Below are positions 6,502-13,703 of a stretch of DNA of 27,462 bases, in pieces. The stretch spans positions 1 through 27,462 of the forward strand of contig LKUE01000172.1 of assembly GCA_001412365.1 (NCBI GenBank), in the 5' to 3' direction. The translations under genes and the position numbers were made by a program. This stretch comes from Desulfuromonas sp. SDB. GTDB taxonomy: Bacteria; SDB-A. The notes beneath the pieces are model-generated. The model was not told the DNA's origin. It did not search any database and was given only the letters and a program-made list of their open reading frames with translations. Each line of letters opens with the position of its first letter. The stretch's first letter is position 1.

Positions 6502-8564
6502 TGAAGTTAAAGATACAATTACTTTTTTTACTTATAGTTACGGTTACAGCAGCGGTATGGTCCGGTCAGCTTAGAAACTGGACCCTGGACAGTTTTGATG
6601 ATTTTATAACTGGCGAATTTGAAAACACCGAAATTTCTGAAACCGGGGATATACATCTTACCTACCCTTTGAATGAATTGGCACATCTTGATGTAGTTCA
6701 GGCATGGTCATTACTTGGAGTTGGGGATAATTTATTTGTAGGGACTGCTTCTCCTGCTCAATTGTTATGCTACCATTTAAACCAGGGAAAATTAGACACT
6801 CTCTGTGCATTTTCCGGAGGAGGTATATTTGCCCTTGCTGAATTTAACCATCAGGCGTATGCAGCTCTATCCCCCCAGGGATTAATTTTAAAATCCAACG
6901 GATCTTCCCTAGATACAATTCAGGTCAGGGATTCGTTAATAATCTGGGATATCTGCGTATTGGATTACAATAAAATAGTATTGGCTACCGGAAACGGGGG
7001 TATGATTTTTATAGTAAACAGCCAGGGCAACATTACCGACAGCATTGAAACTTTTGATGAAGCAGTTACTGAATTAAAGTATCACCAGGACAGTTTGTAT
7101 GTAGGAACTTCAGGGCAGGGATATTTTGGAGTGGTTGATATAGATAAAAAAACCATGTTTGTGATACATGATCCCCCCGGGGATGAGGTTAATGAGATTT
7201 TCATAGGTTCTGACCGAATTTTCTATACATCAATTTCCGGTTCAATTAATGTAGCCGGATTGGGAGCAGTGAGCACCATGATTGACACCGATTATGGTTT
7301 TGAATCTTCACTGTCGGAGATGTCTTCAAATTTGTACTATTACCAGAATGGATTGAATCAATTTATCTGGCAATCACCTGAACCTCCCATAACTAAAATT
7401 GATGAACTTTCCGACGGGAGAGTTGTGGTTTTTGGTTCACCGGAGGGCAGTATTTATGCACTGGATCTGGAAAATTACATTATGTCGGTGATATTTAAAG
7501 AAATTTCTCTGGTTGCCGATTGCTACCCGCAAAGAGACGGAGATTTAATTCTTTTAACTCTTAACCCGCCCCTCCTTTACAGTTTAGATAATGAAATTGC
7601 TGAACAGGGATATTACCTTTCTCCGATCCTGAAAACTGATATAAATTCAGTGCTGGGAAAATTCTACTTTATTGGTTCAGGAGCATTGACATTCCAAGCC
7701 AGAGTGGGAAATACTTCTGAACCGGATGATCAATACTGGTCGGAATGGAGTGGGGAATATTCATCAAATCCCATTGAATTTAATTTACCTCCCAGTAACT
7801 ACTGGCAGTATCAGGTAAAATTTAAAAGGTCTTCAGATTTATCCAGCTTATATAAAACTGAGTTAATCTATTACCTCAGCTCTAATCAAGCCCCGGTAAT
7901 TCAGAATTTAACCATTTACGCTCCGGGAGTAGGACATTCCAAGGTGATGAATTTAGGAATGTCTACAAATATGTTTACCGAGGAAATGCGGGAATGGTGC
8001 AATATATCAGGTTGGCCCATTCCTGATAATCCAGTGGAGCTTCCTTATAAATGGCAGGGCATTTACTGGGAGGGCAGGGATATCAATGGAGACAGCTTGG
8101 TTTATGAAGTCTGGATAAAAAGGGATGATTGGAGGGAATGGCTGAAATTAAGCGACAATTTGAAAATAAATGCATTTGCTTTTAATGATCTGTATTTTGA
8201 AAATGGCCGTTACCAGATTAAAATTATTGCATCAGACAGTATTTCCAATCCTGGTATTGCTTATCTTGAGGACACCTTGATCTCTGAATATTTTTGGGTA
8301 GATAACTCCCCTCCCCAATTTAAACAATTCACTCATAACCAGGATGTTTTGGAATTTCTGGTGGAGGATGAACTCTCCCGGATCATAGAATGTTATTACA
8401 GTTCGGACGGTATTCAGTGGTCACCATTGATCCCGGTTGATTTAGTAATGGACTCTCCCCGGGAAAAATTCCAGGTAAAACTTAGTGATGACTACAGGAT
8501 GATCCGTTTTTATGCGGTAGATGGTTCACAAAATATCAGATATAATTATTGGTATATTCCTTGA
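6501..8564 (+). CDS. Secreted beta-propeller protein with C-terminal Ig/FnIII-like domains
   Basis: A 687-residue exported protein of unknown function. Residues 1-22 are a normal signal peptide (MKLK followed by a hydrophobic core). Residues about 55-375 are repeated short beta blades with GxxxxxxG and DxLYVGT-like motifs, as in six- or seven-bladed propellers. Around 413-420 is WSEWSGEY, a strand motif often found after such propellers, then a jelly-roll-like region, and at about 520-606 an Ig/FnIII-like unit (DINGDSLVYEVW through VDNSPPQF). No type IX sorting tail is present, unlike the propeller at 19992-22115. It overlaps the S55 peptidase gene by one base and ends in TTGA shared with the next start. 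Being paired with the peptidase, it could be its substrate or partner; this is inference. Confidence 0.8.
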   Translation: MKLKIQLLFLLIVTVTAAVWSGQLRNWTLDSFDDFITGEFENTEISETGDIHLTYPLNELAHLDVVQAWSLLGVGDNLFVGTASPAQLLCYHLNQGKLDTLCAFSGGGIFALAEFNHQAYAALSPQGLILKSNGSSLDTIQVRDSLIIWDICVLDYNKIVLATGNGGMIFIVNSQGNITDSIETFDEAVTELKYHQDSLYVGTSGQGYFGVVDIDKKTMFVIHDPPGDEVNEIFIGSDRIFYTSISGSINVAGLGAVSTMIDTDYGFESSLSEMSSNLYYYQNGLNQFIWQSPEPPITKIDELSDGRVVVFGSPEGSIYALDLENYIMSVIFKEISLVADCYPQRDGDLILLTLNPPLLYSLDNEIAEQGYYLSPILKTDINSVLGKFYFIGSGALTFQARVGNTSEPDDQYWSEWSGEYSSNPIEFNLPPSNYWQYQVKFKRSSDLSSLYKTELIYYLSSNQAPVIQNLTIYAPGVGHSKVMNLGMSTNMFTEEMREWCNISGWPIPDNPVELPYKWQGIYWEGRDINGDSLVYEVWIKRDDWREWLKLSDNLKINAFAFNDLYFENGRYQIKIIASDSISNPGIAYLEDTLISEYFWVDNSPPQFKQFTHNQDVLEFLVEDELSRIIECYYSSDGIQWSPLIPVDLVMDSPREKFQVKLSDDYRMIRFYAVDGSQNIRYNYWYIP

Positions 8565-9703
8565 AACCTGAACTGAATATACTGGTATCTCCCACTAGTT
8601 TTAAAGGAAGTTTAACTCCGGTACAGGCTGCTGAAGCTATAAGCGCCCATATTCCTCCGGAATTTAAGGTTATCAACTTACCGGTAGCTGACGGTGGAGA
8701 TGGCACCCTGGAAGTATTAACCGGAAAGCTAAAGGGCAGCTTTATGGAAGTTGATACAATCAATCCTTTGGGCAAGCCGATTAAGGCGGAATATTTCCTT
8801 ACTGAAAATAAAACAGCAATTATTGAGTTAGCCAGGGCATCCGGATTGAATCTGGTTTGTACTGAACACTGCCCGGCAGTGTATGGTTCAACCCGGGGTA
8901 CAGGTAAGCTTGTTCTTTCTGCATTAGATCAAAAGGCTTCAACTATAATGTTGACGGTGGGAGGATCGGCTACTGCTGATGGGGGAGTAGGTATTTTAAA
9001 AGAATTGGGTTACCGGTTTTTAGACAGCAGGGGAAATGAGATAAGAGAGGGTGGCATAGGATTAAATGATATTGAAAGTATAGATGTAAGCGGAGTTGAT
9101 CCCAGGATTTTTAAAATTCCCCTGAAAATACTATGTGATGTTGATAATCCCCTGCTGGGAGAGAATGGGGGAATTGCTGTTTATTCACCCCAGAAGGGCG
9201 CCAGCCCCCACCAGGTTAGTTTACTGGTGCAGGGATTTGCCCATCTTTCAAACCTGATCGGGAAATACCGGAATAAACAAATTGGGGATATTCCCTATGG
9301 AGGGGCTTCGGGAGGAATCCCTGCAGTCTTATCTGCATTTCTGGAAGTTGAAATTCACCCGGGAGCTGAATTAATACTGGAATGGCTGAATTTCAATGAA
9401 ATTATTGAGGAGGTTGATTTAATAATTACCGGAGAAGGCAGTTTTGATCAAACCACCCATAACCATAAAATTACCTCGGTTATCCTGGAGAAAGCAAAAA
9501 CATTAAACAAATTAGCAGTTGTTTTTTGCGGAGAGATTAATCAAAGTGATCCCCGAATAATTGCTTTTTCCATTTCTCCGGGAATATGCCCGAAACAGCA
9601 GTTAATTGCCCATGCCGGGAAATATCTGGGTTTGCTGACTTCCAGGGTGTTTTCTTTGATTTCTGAGATTTATATGATAACATCAAAGAGTTTACAGTTA
9701 TAA
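8561..9703 (+). CDS. Glycerate 2-kinase (GarK/GlxK family)
   Basis: Phosphorylates D-glycerate, normally at the 2-position, feeding lower glycolysis. The N-terminus ILVSPTSFKGSLTPVQAAEAI-like pattern, the VGGSATADGG loop, CDVDNPLLG and TGEGSFDQ are the family landmarks, and about 380 residues is the usual size. I choose the TTG at 8561, which shares TTGA with the preceding stop; a TTG at 8549 would add four residues. There is no ATG nearby. The gene sits between the secreted propeller and ffh, 38 bases before ffh, and no glycerate-producing gene is close, so its metabolic setting is not visible. The C-terminal tail after the ISPGICP segment has no motif I recognise. Confidence 0.92.
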   Translation: MKPELNILVSPTSFKGSLTPVQAAEAISAHIPPEFKVINLPVADGGDGTLEVLTGKLKGSFMEVDTINPLGKPIKAEYFLTENKTAIIELARASGLNLVCTEHCPAVYGSTRGTGKLVLSALDQKASTIMLTVGGSATADGGVGILKELGYRFLDSRGNEIREGGIGLNDIESIDVSGVDPRIFKIPLKILCDVDNPLLGENGGIAVYSPQKGASPHQVSLLVQGFAHLSNLIGKYRNKQIGDIPYGGASGGIPAVLSAFLEVEIHPGAELILEWLNFNEIIEEVDLIITGEGSFDQTTHNHKITSVILEKAKTLNKLAVVFCGEINQSDPRIIAFSISPGICPKQQLIAHAGKYLGLLTSRVFSLISEIYMITSKSLQL

Positions 9704-9741
9704 GTGGTTGCGCAGGAATTTCAACTTAAAAGAGAGGAATT

Positions 9742-11067
9742 ATGTTTGAAAATCTGACTTCACGGATTACCACAGTATTTACTTCTTTAAAACGGAAAGG
9801 TTATCTTTCAGAAAAAGACGTGGATAATGCAATCCGGGATATCAGAAGAGCTTTGCTTCAGGCGGATGTAAATTTCCAGGTGGTCAAAGAATTTTGCCAA
9901 AATATTAAACAGCAGGCGGTGGGAGAAAGAGTATATAAGAGTCTTAGACCCGGAGATGTGGTGGTTAAAATTGTTCATGACCAGCTGGTGGAATTATTAG
10001 GTCAAGAATATTCACCTCTGAAATTATCCGGAATGCCTCCGGTGATTATGCTGGTCGGTCTGCAGGGGAGTGGAAAAACCACTACCGCAGCCAAGCTTGC
10101 AAACAGTTTGACTAAGCAGAATTATAAACCTCTGTTGTCAGCTTGTGATAACCGCAGACCTGCTGCCAGTGAACAGCTGGAGATTTTAGCTCAGAAAAAT
10201 CAAATTGATTTTAATCCTGTTGATCCCCTCAGTGCCCTGAAAAGTGCGGAGAAAGCAGTGGAAATAGCCAGAAAAAAATACCTGAATCCGGTAATATTAG
10301 ATACTGCAGGCAGATTGCATATCGAACATCAATTAATGGAAGAACTTAAAGATATTAAATCTAAACTTAATCCCTCGGATATCCTCCTGGTTGTTGATGC
10401 AATGACCGGTCAGGATGCAGTTAACCTGGCTGAAAGTTTCAATAAGGAGCTGGGATTGACTGGGATTATTCTGACCAAGCTGGATGGTGATACCAGAGGG
10501 GGAGCAGCCCTCAGTATCCGTCAGGTTACCGGTGTTCCCATTAAATATGTGGGAACCGGAGAAAAAATAGATGATTTAATGCAGTTTTATCCTAAGCGGA
10601 TGGCTTCAAGAATTCTGGGGATGGGAGATATTGTAAGTTTAGTTGAAAAAGCGCAGGAAGTAACTGAACAGGAAGATGCAGAAAAATTTGCCCGGAAACT
10701 TCGCAAAATGACGTTTACCCTGGATGATTTTCTACAACAGCTTCAGAATGTTAAAAAACTGGGTCCATTGGAAAATGTATTGTCCATGCTTCCCGGAGGT
10801 ATGTCTGGTTTAAAGAATGATGCTGAAATCAGTGATAAACAACTGGCTAAAGTGGAAGCAATTATCCGGTCAATGACCATTGAAGAAAGAAACAATCCTA
10901 AAATTATAAATGTTAGTAGAAAAAATCGTATTGCAAGAGGTAGTGGCAACAAAATTGTGGAAGTTACAAAACTTATAAAACAATTTGAAAATACCAAGAA
11001 AATGATGAAAAAAATGATGGGAAAACAACAAAAGTCATTTTCTCACTTGACAAAGAAATTTAACTAG
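9742..11067 (+). CDS. ffh: Signal recognition particle GTPase Ffh (SRP54)
   Basis: Protein part of the signal recognition particle; binds 4.5S RNA and nascent signal sequences and docks with FtsY at the membrane. N domain about 1-90; G domain about 95-290 with GLQGSGKT (106-113), the D..RPAA insert (136-142), DTAG (187-190) and TKLDGD (245-250); M domain from about 295, with FTLDDFLQQL, LPGG and the RNA-binding RIARGSG segment. The Met-rich end is short. 441 residues is normal. An AGAGAGG site precedes the ATG. The last 21 bases contain the -35 box of the rpsP promoter. Neither the 4.5S RNA gene nor ftsY is in the window. Confidence 0.98.
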   Translation: MFENLTSRITTVFTSLKRKGYLSEKDVDNAIRDIRRALLQADVNFQVVKEFCQNIKQQAVGERVYKSLRPGDVVVKIVHDQLVELLGQEYSPLKLSGMPPVIMLVGLQGSGKTTTAAKLANSLTKQNYKPLLSACDNRRPAASEQLEILAQKNQIDFNPVDPLSALKSAEKAVEIARKKYLNPVILDTAGRLHIEHQLMEELKDIKSKLNPSDILLVVDAMTGQDAVNLAESFNKELGLTGIILTKLDGDTRGGAALSIRQVTGVPIKYVGTGEKIDDLMQFYPKRMASRILGMGDIVSLVEKAQEVTEQEDAEKFARKLRKMTFTLDDFLQQLQNVKKLGPLENVLSMLPGGMSGLKNDAEISDKQLAKVEAIIRSMTIEERNNPKIINVSRKNRIARGSGNKIVEVTKLIKQFENTKKMMKKMMGKQQKSFSHLTKKFN

Positions 11068-11074
11068 GGATAAT
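11047..11074 (+). promoter_or_regulatory. Strong sigma70-type promoter before rpsP
   Basis: A perfect TTGACA (11047-11052) inside the end of ffh, 16 bases, then GATAAT (11069-11074); TAATAT at 11071 is an alternative -10. Transcription would begin near 11081, giving a leader of about 50 bases that includes AGGAGG (11117-11122). This would let ribosomal and tRNA-modification genes be expressed apart from ffh. Confidence 0.6.
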
Positions 11075-11132
11075 ATAAAGACCTAAAATTTTGCTATTAA
11101 TAATAAATTGAGCAACAGGAGGTTAATTACAT

Positions 11133-11378
11133 TTGTCAGTTAGTATTCACTTGAACCGAGCAGGTAAAAAAAATAAACCATTCTATAGAGTAGTTGTGGC
11201 TGATTCTAAACATCGTCGAGACGGAAAATACATTGAGAAAGTGGGATATTATAATCCTCTAAAGCCTGAAGATTTCTCTTTGAATATGGAAAGTATTGAA
11301 AAATGGATAAGTAAGGGAGCTAAAACTTCTGATACGGTACAAGCCCTTATTCGTAGATACAAAAGAGAACAACACTAA
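11133..11378 (+). CDS. rpsP: Ribosomal protein S16
   Basis: Small-subunit protein needed for 30S assembly. 81 residues; SIHLNRAGKKNKPFYRVVVADS is the family N-terminal strand (shown here in part only), followed by RRDGKYIEKVGYYNPL, both diagnostic. The start is TTG at 11133, fixed by family alignment (S16 begins with Met-Ser/Ala-Val) and by AGGAGG ten bases upstream; no ATG exists nearby. First gene after the internal promoter and 13 bases before khpA, as in the standard rpsP-khpA-rimM-trmD-rplS order. Confidence 0.98.
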   Translation: MSVSIHLNRAGKKNKPFYRVVVADSKHRRDGKYIEKVGYYNPLKPEDFSLNMESIEKWISKGAKTSDTVQALIRRYKREQH

Positions 11379-11391
11379 ACAGGAGTGAATT

Positions 11392-11646
11392 ATGGACTAC
11401 ACATCCCATCCTTCAGTAAAAGAACTGGTTGAATTCATTGCTCAAAAACTGGTTGATCACCCTGAAGAAGTAAATGTTACCGCTACTGATCATCAAAAAA
11501 CAGTATACTTGGAATTGAGAGTTGGTACTGGTGATTTAGGAAAAATTATTGGCAAGGAAGGAAGAACAGCTAAGGCACTCAGACATATTGTATCTGCGGC
11601 GGCGATGAAGACGGGTAAAAGAGCGATCTTAGAAATTCTAGACTAA
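11392..11646 (+). CDS. khpA: KH-domain RNA-binding protein KhpA
   Basis: A single-KH protein of 84 residues that binds RNA, in other bacteria often together with KhpB/Jag, and affects cell size and post-transcriptional control. The [15 protein letters not shown] segment carries the GxxG loop (GKEG). An AGGAGT site precedes the ATG. It is followed directly by an intrinsic terminator, where rimM would normally begin. A khpB partner is not in the window. Confidence 0.95.
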   Translation: MDYTSHPSVKELVEFIAQKLVDHPEEVNVTATDHQKTVYLELRVGTGDLGKIIGKEGRTAKALRHIVSAAAMKTGKRAILEILD

Positions 11647-11661
11647 TTCTTAAAAATTCAG

Positions 11662-11688
11662 CCGCCAGATCTTTTCTGGCGGTTTTTT
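11662..11688 (+). terminator. Intrinsic terminator between khpA and trmD
   Basis: CCGCCAGA (11662-11669) pairs perfectly with TCTGGCGG (11675-11682) around a 5-base loop, directly followed by six Ts. It is the best terminator in the window and lies inside a gene block usually transcribed as one unit, so it should separate or lower expression of trmD and later genes. Confidence 0.9.
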
Positions 11689-11704
11689 ATTCAATTAAAT
11701 TTAA

Positions 11705-12382
11705 ATGAAAATTGATATAGTTACAATATTCCCTGAAGTCATTAAAACTTATCTGGAAATTGGCGTTCTGGGCAGGGCAATTCAACAAAAATTATTGGAG
11801 ATAAATGTTCGTAATCTTAGGGATTATTCTGAATATCCTCATCGCCAGGTGGATGACTACCCTTATGGGGGGGGAGCAGGAATGGTTTTAATGGCTCCTC
11901 CCTTGATCAAAGCAGTTGAATCCCTTGTTGAAAATAACAGTGTGGTTATTTTAACCTCTCCCCAGGGTTGTAAATTTCATCAGAAATTAGCCCGGCAGTT
12001 CTTACAGCAGGAGCATTTAGTTATTATTTGTGGAAGATACCGGGGAGTTGATCAAAGGTTTATAGAAGGATGGGTTGATCAGCAAGTATCCATTGGAGAT
12101 TATATATTATCAGGAGGAGAACTGCCATCCATGGTTGTAGTGGAAACTGTAGCCAGACTGATACCCGGAGTTTTAAATAATTCTGAAAACCTAGATCTGG
12201 ATTCATTTTCTAATGGACTTTTTGAGGAAGATTTGTATACTAGACCCAGAGAAGTTGATGGACGGAAAGTCCCCGATATTCTATTATCTGGCAACCATAA
12301 ACAAATTGAACAGTGGAGAAGTGAGCAAAGGGAAATAAAAGCAAAAGAATTAAAAAAAAATATAAATAATAAAATTAAGTGA
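11705..12382 (+). CDS. trmD: tRNA (guanine-N1)-methyltransferase
   Basis: Methylates G37 of tRNAs reading CNN/UCN-type codons, using S-adenosylmethionine bound in a trefoil knot; prevents frameshifts. Family motifs are complete: YGGGAGMV (54-61), the LTSPQG loop (83-88), ICGRYRGVDQRF (108-119), SIGDYILSGGELP (129-141), the Arg of ARLIPGVL (R151) and the Asp of DSFSNGL (D166), with YTRP and LSGNH later. The 225-residue length is slightly short because the basic tail is brief. The ATG has no Shine-Dalgarno sequence and sits 16 bases after the terminator T-run in very AT-rich DNA. No convincing promoter lies between, so expression probably depends on read-through. Confidence 0.97.
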   Translation: MKIDIVTIFPEVIKTYLEIGVLGRAIQQKLLEINVRNLRDYSEYPHRQVDDYPYGGGAGMVLMAPPLIKAVESLVENNSVVILTSPQGCKFHQKLARQFLQQEHLVIICGRYRGVDQRFIEGWVDQQVSIGDYILSGGELPSMVVVETVARLIPGVLNNSENLDLDSFSNGLFEEDLYTRPREVDGRKVPDILLSGNHKQIEQWRSEQREIKAKELKKNINNKIK

Positions 12383-12389
12383 GGATGAT

Positions 12390-12734
12390 ATGGATAAAAT
12401 ACATGAAATTGAAGCATCTCAATTGAGAACAGATCTCCCCGAGTTTTCGGTAGGAGATACAGTAGCGGTGAGGATTAGAATCAAAGAGGGAGATAAAACT
12501 TTAATTCGGTTGTTCAGGGGAGTGGTAATTGCTAAAAAAGGGGGAAAGGGTTCCCGGGCTACTTTTACCGTAAGGAAAATATCCGGCGGAGTGGGAGTAG
12601 AAAGAGTATTCCCCTATCATTCCCCGGTCATATCAAGTATTAAGGTTTTAAAAAGAGGGAAAGTCCGTAAATCAAAGATTTACTATCTAAGGGGAAGAAC
12701 TGGCAAAGCTGCTAAAATTAAAGAAAGGCGGTAA
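12390..12734 (+). CDS. rplS: Ribosomal protein L19
   Basis: Large-subunit protein at the 30S-50S interface. 114 residues with the family segments SVGDTVAVRIRIKEG, RLFRGVVIAKKGG, FTVRKISGGVGVERVFP and KVRKSKIYYLRGRTGKAAKIKE (quoted in part). A GAGG site overlaps the trmD stop. This is its standard position after trmD and before rnhB. Confidence 0.98.
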   Translation: MDKIHEIEASQLRTDLPEFSVGDTVAVRIRIKEGDKTLIRLFRGVVIAKKGGKGSRATFTVRKISGGVGVERVFPYHSPVISSIKVLKRGKVRKSKIYYLRGRTGKAAKIKERR

Positions 12735-12736
12735 AC

Positions 12737-13375
12737 ATCAGATATGATTCCAGGGATTATGAACTGGAAGCGCTAAGCAGTGGTGCTAAATTAATATGTG
12801 GTGTGGATGAAGTGGGAAGGGGACCAATTGCCGGTCCGGTAGTGGCGGCGGCATGTCTGATTACTCTGAGCAGTAAAATTTCTGGGATTAAGGATTCTAA
12901 AAAATTATCCAAAAAAAGACGGGAATTACTTTTTAATTTAATCATCACTGAAGCTGAAGATGTTGGAATTGGAATTGTTGAACCTGAAACTATTGATAAA
13001 ATAAATATATTAAATGCTTCTTTGTTGGCGATGAAGATGGCGGTTTGTTCTTTAAACATTTTTCCTGACTATCTTTTAGTTGATGGAATTTACAGCATTC
13101 CAATTTCTGGAATTCATCAAAAAGTAATAATTAAGGGTGATGATAAAAGTTATACCATTGCCACTGCTTCCATCGTAGCAAAAGTTATCCGGGACCGTTT
13201 AATGGAATTGTATGATTTGCTTTATCCGGGATATAATTTCTCCCAAAACGCAGGCTACCCTACTTCCGATCATCTGAACAGAGTCAGGCAGCTGGGACCT
13301 TGTCCCATTCACCGAATGACTTTTAAACCATTTAAAAATAAACATGTCCAGGAAATCAATTGGCAAACAAGGTGA
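12737..13375 (+). CDS. rnhB: Ribonuclease HII, start codon uncertain (probable AUC)
   Basis: Cleaves RNA in RNA-DNA hybrids and at single ribonucleotides. Catalytic acids are seen in GVDEVGRG (Asp and Glu), LLVDGI and KGDDKS, and the substrate motif in YNFSQNAGYPTSDH. The nearest usual start, GTG at 12803, would begin inside the first catalytic strand (MDEVGRG) and remove the family N-terminus. The same frame is open upstream to a stop at 12719 and encodes RYDSRDYELEALSSGAKLICG, which is plainly family-like. The only initiator-like codon that keeps it is ATC at 12737, five bases after an AAAGGCGG ribosome-like site (12724-12731). A base error turning ATG into ATC is the alternative. Two bases separate it from the rplS stop; it overlaps yraN by 32 bases. 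Confidence 0.85.
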   Translation: MRYDSRDYELEALSSGAKLICGVDEVGRGPIAGPVVAAACLITLSSKISGIKDSKKLSKKRRELLFNLIITEAEDVGIGIVEPETIDKINILNASLLAMKMAVCSLNIFPDYLLVDGIYSIPISGIHQKVIIKGDDKSYTIATASIVAKVIRDRLMELYDLLYPGYNFSQNAGYPTSDHLNRVRQLGPCPIHRMTFKPFKNKHVQEINWQTR

Positions 13376-13703
13376 ATGTCTTGCCCTTCAGTATTTGAAA
13401 GAGAAAGGATACCAGCTGGTTGGAAAAAATGTCCGCATGGGCAGATTTGAAATTGATATAATAGCCAAACAAAATCAGACTTTGGTATTTTTTGAAGTTA
13501 AAACCAGAGGTATGGACAGTTGGGATTCAAATTTTACTTCCTGGAGTTATGCTCAACAAAAAAGATTTTTATTTGCAGTAAAGAGATATTTAACCGATAA
13601 TAATTTATGGAATAAATTTGATATAAGACTTGATTTCATTGCGATTAATTCGGGGAATTGGAGTATTGAGCATATTGAAAATGCTTTAACGGACTGCAGA
13701 TGA
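13344..13703 (+). CDS. yraN: YraN/UPF0102 family putative endonuclease
   Basis: A 119-residue protein with a PD-(D/E)XK-like core: IGKQGECLALQYL at the N-terminus, GRFEIDIIAK (Glu and Asp) and FFEVKTR (Glu and Lys). Family members are usually found next to rnhB, as here, and are thought to act in DNA repair or recombination, but their activity is not settled. The ATG lies inside rnhB. The end shares ATGA with the next gene. Nothing odd. Confidence 0.93.
   Translation: MSRKSIGKQGECLALQYLKEKGYQLVGKNVRMGRFEIDIIAKQNQTLVFFEVKTRGMDSWDSNFTSWSYAQQKRFLFAVKRYLTDNNLWNKFDIRLDFIAINSGNWSIEHIENALTDCR

Noticed and set aside
11650-11704. Promoter for trmD after the terminator
   Set aside because: The AT-rich bases give only weak hexamers with poor spacing; not supportable.
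12100-12417. 105-codon open frame on the - strand
   Set aside because: Antisense of trmD, whose motifs are fully conserved across this stretch; no sign of a separate gene.
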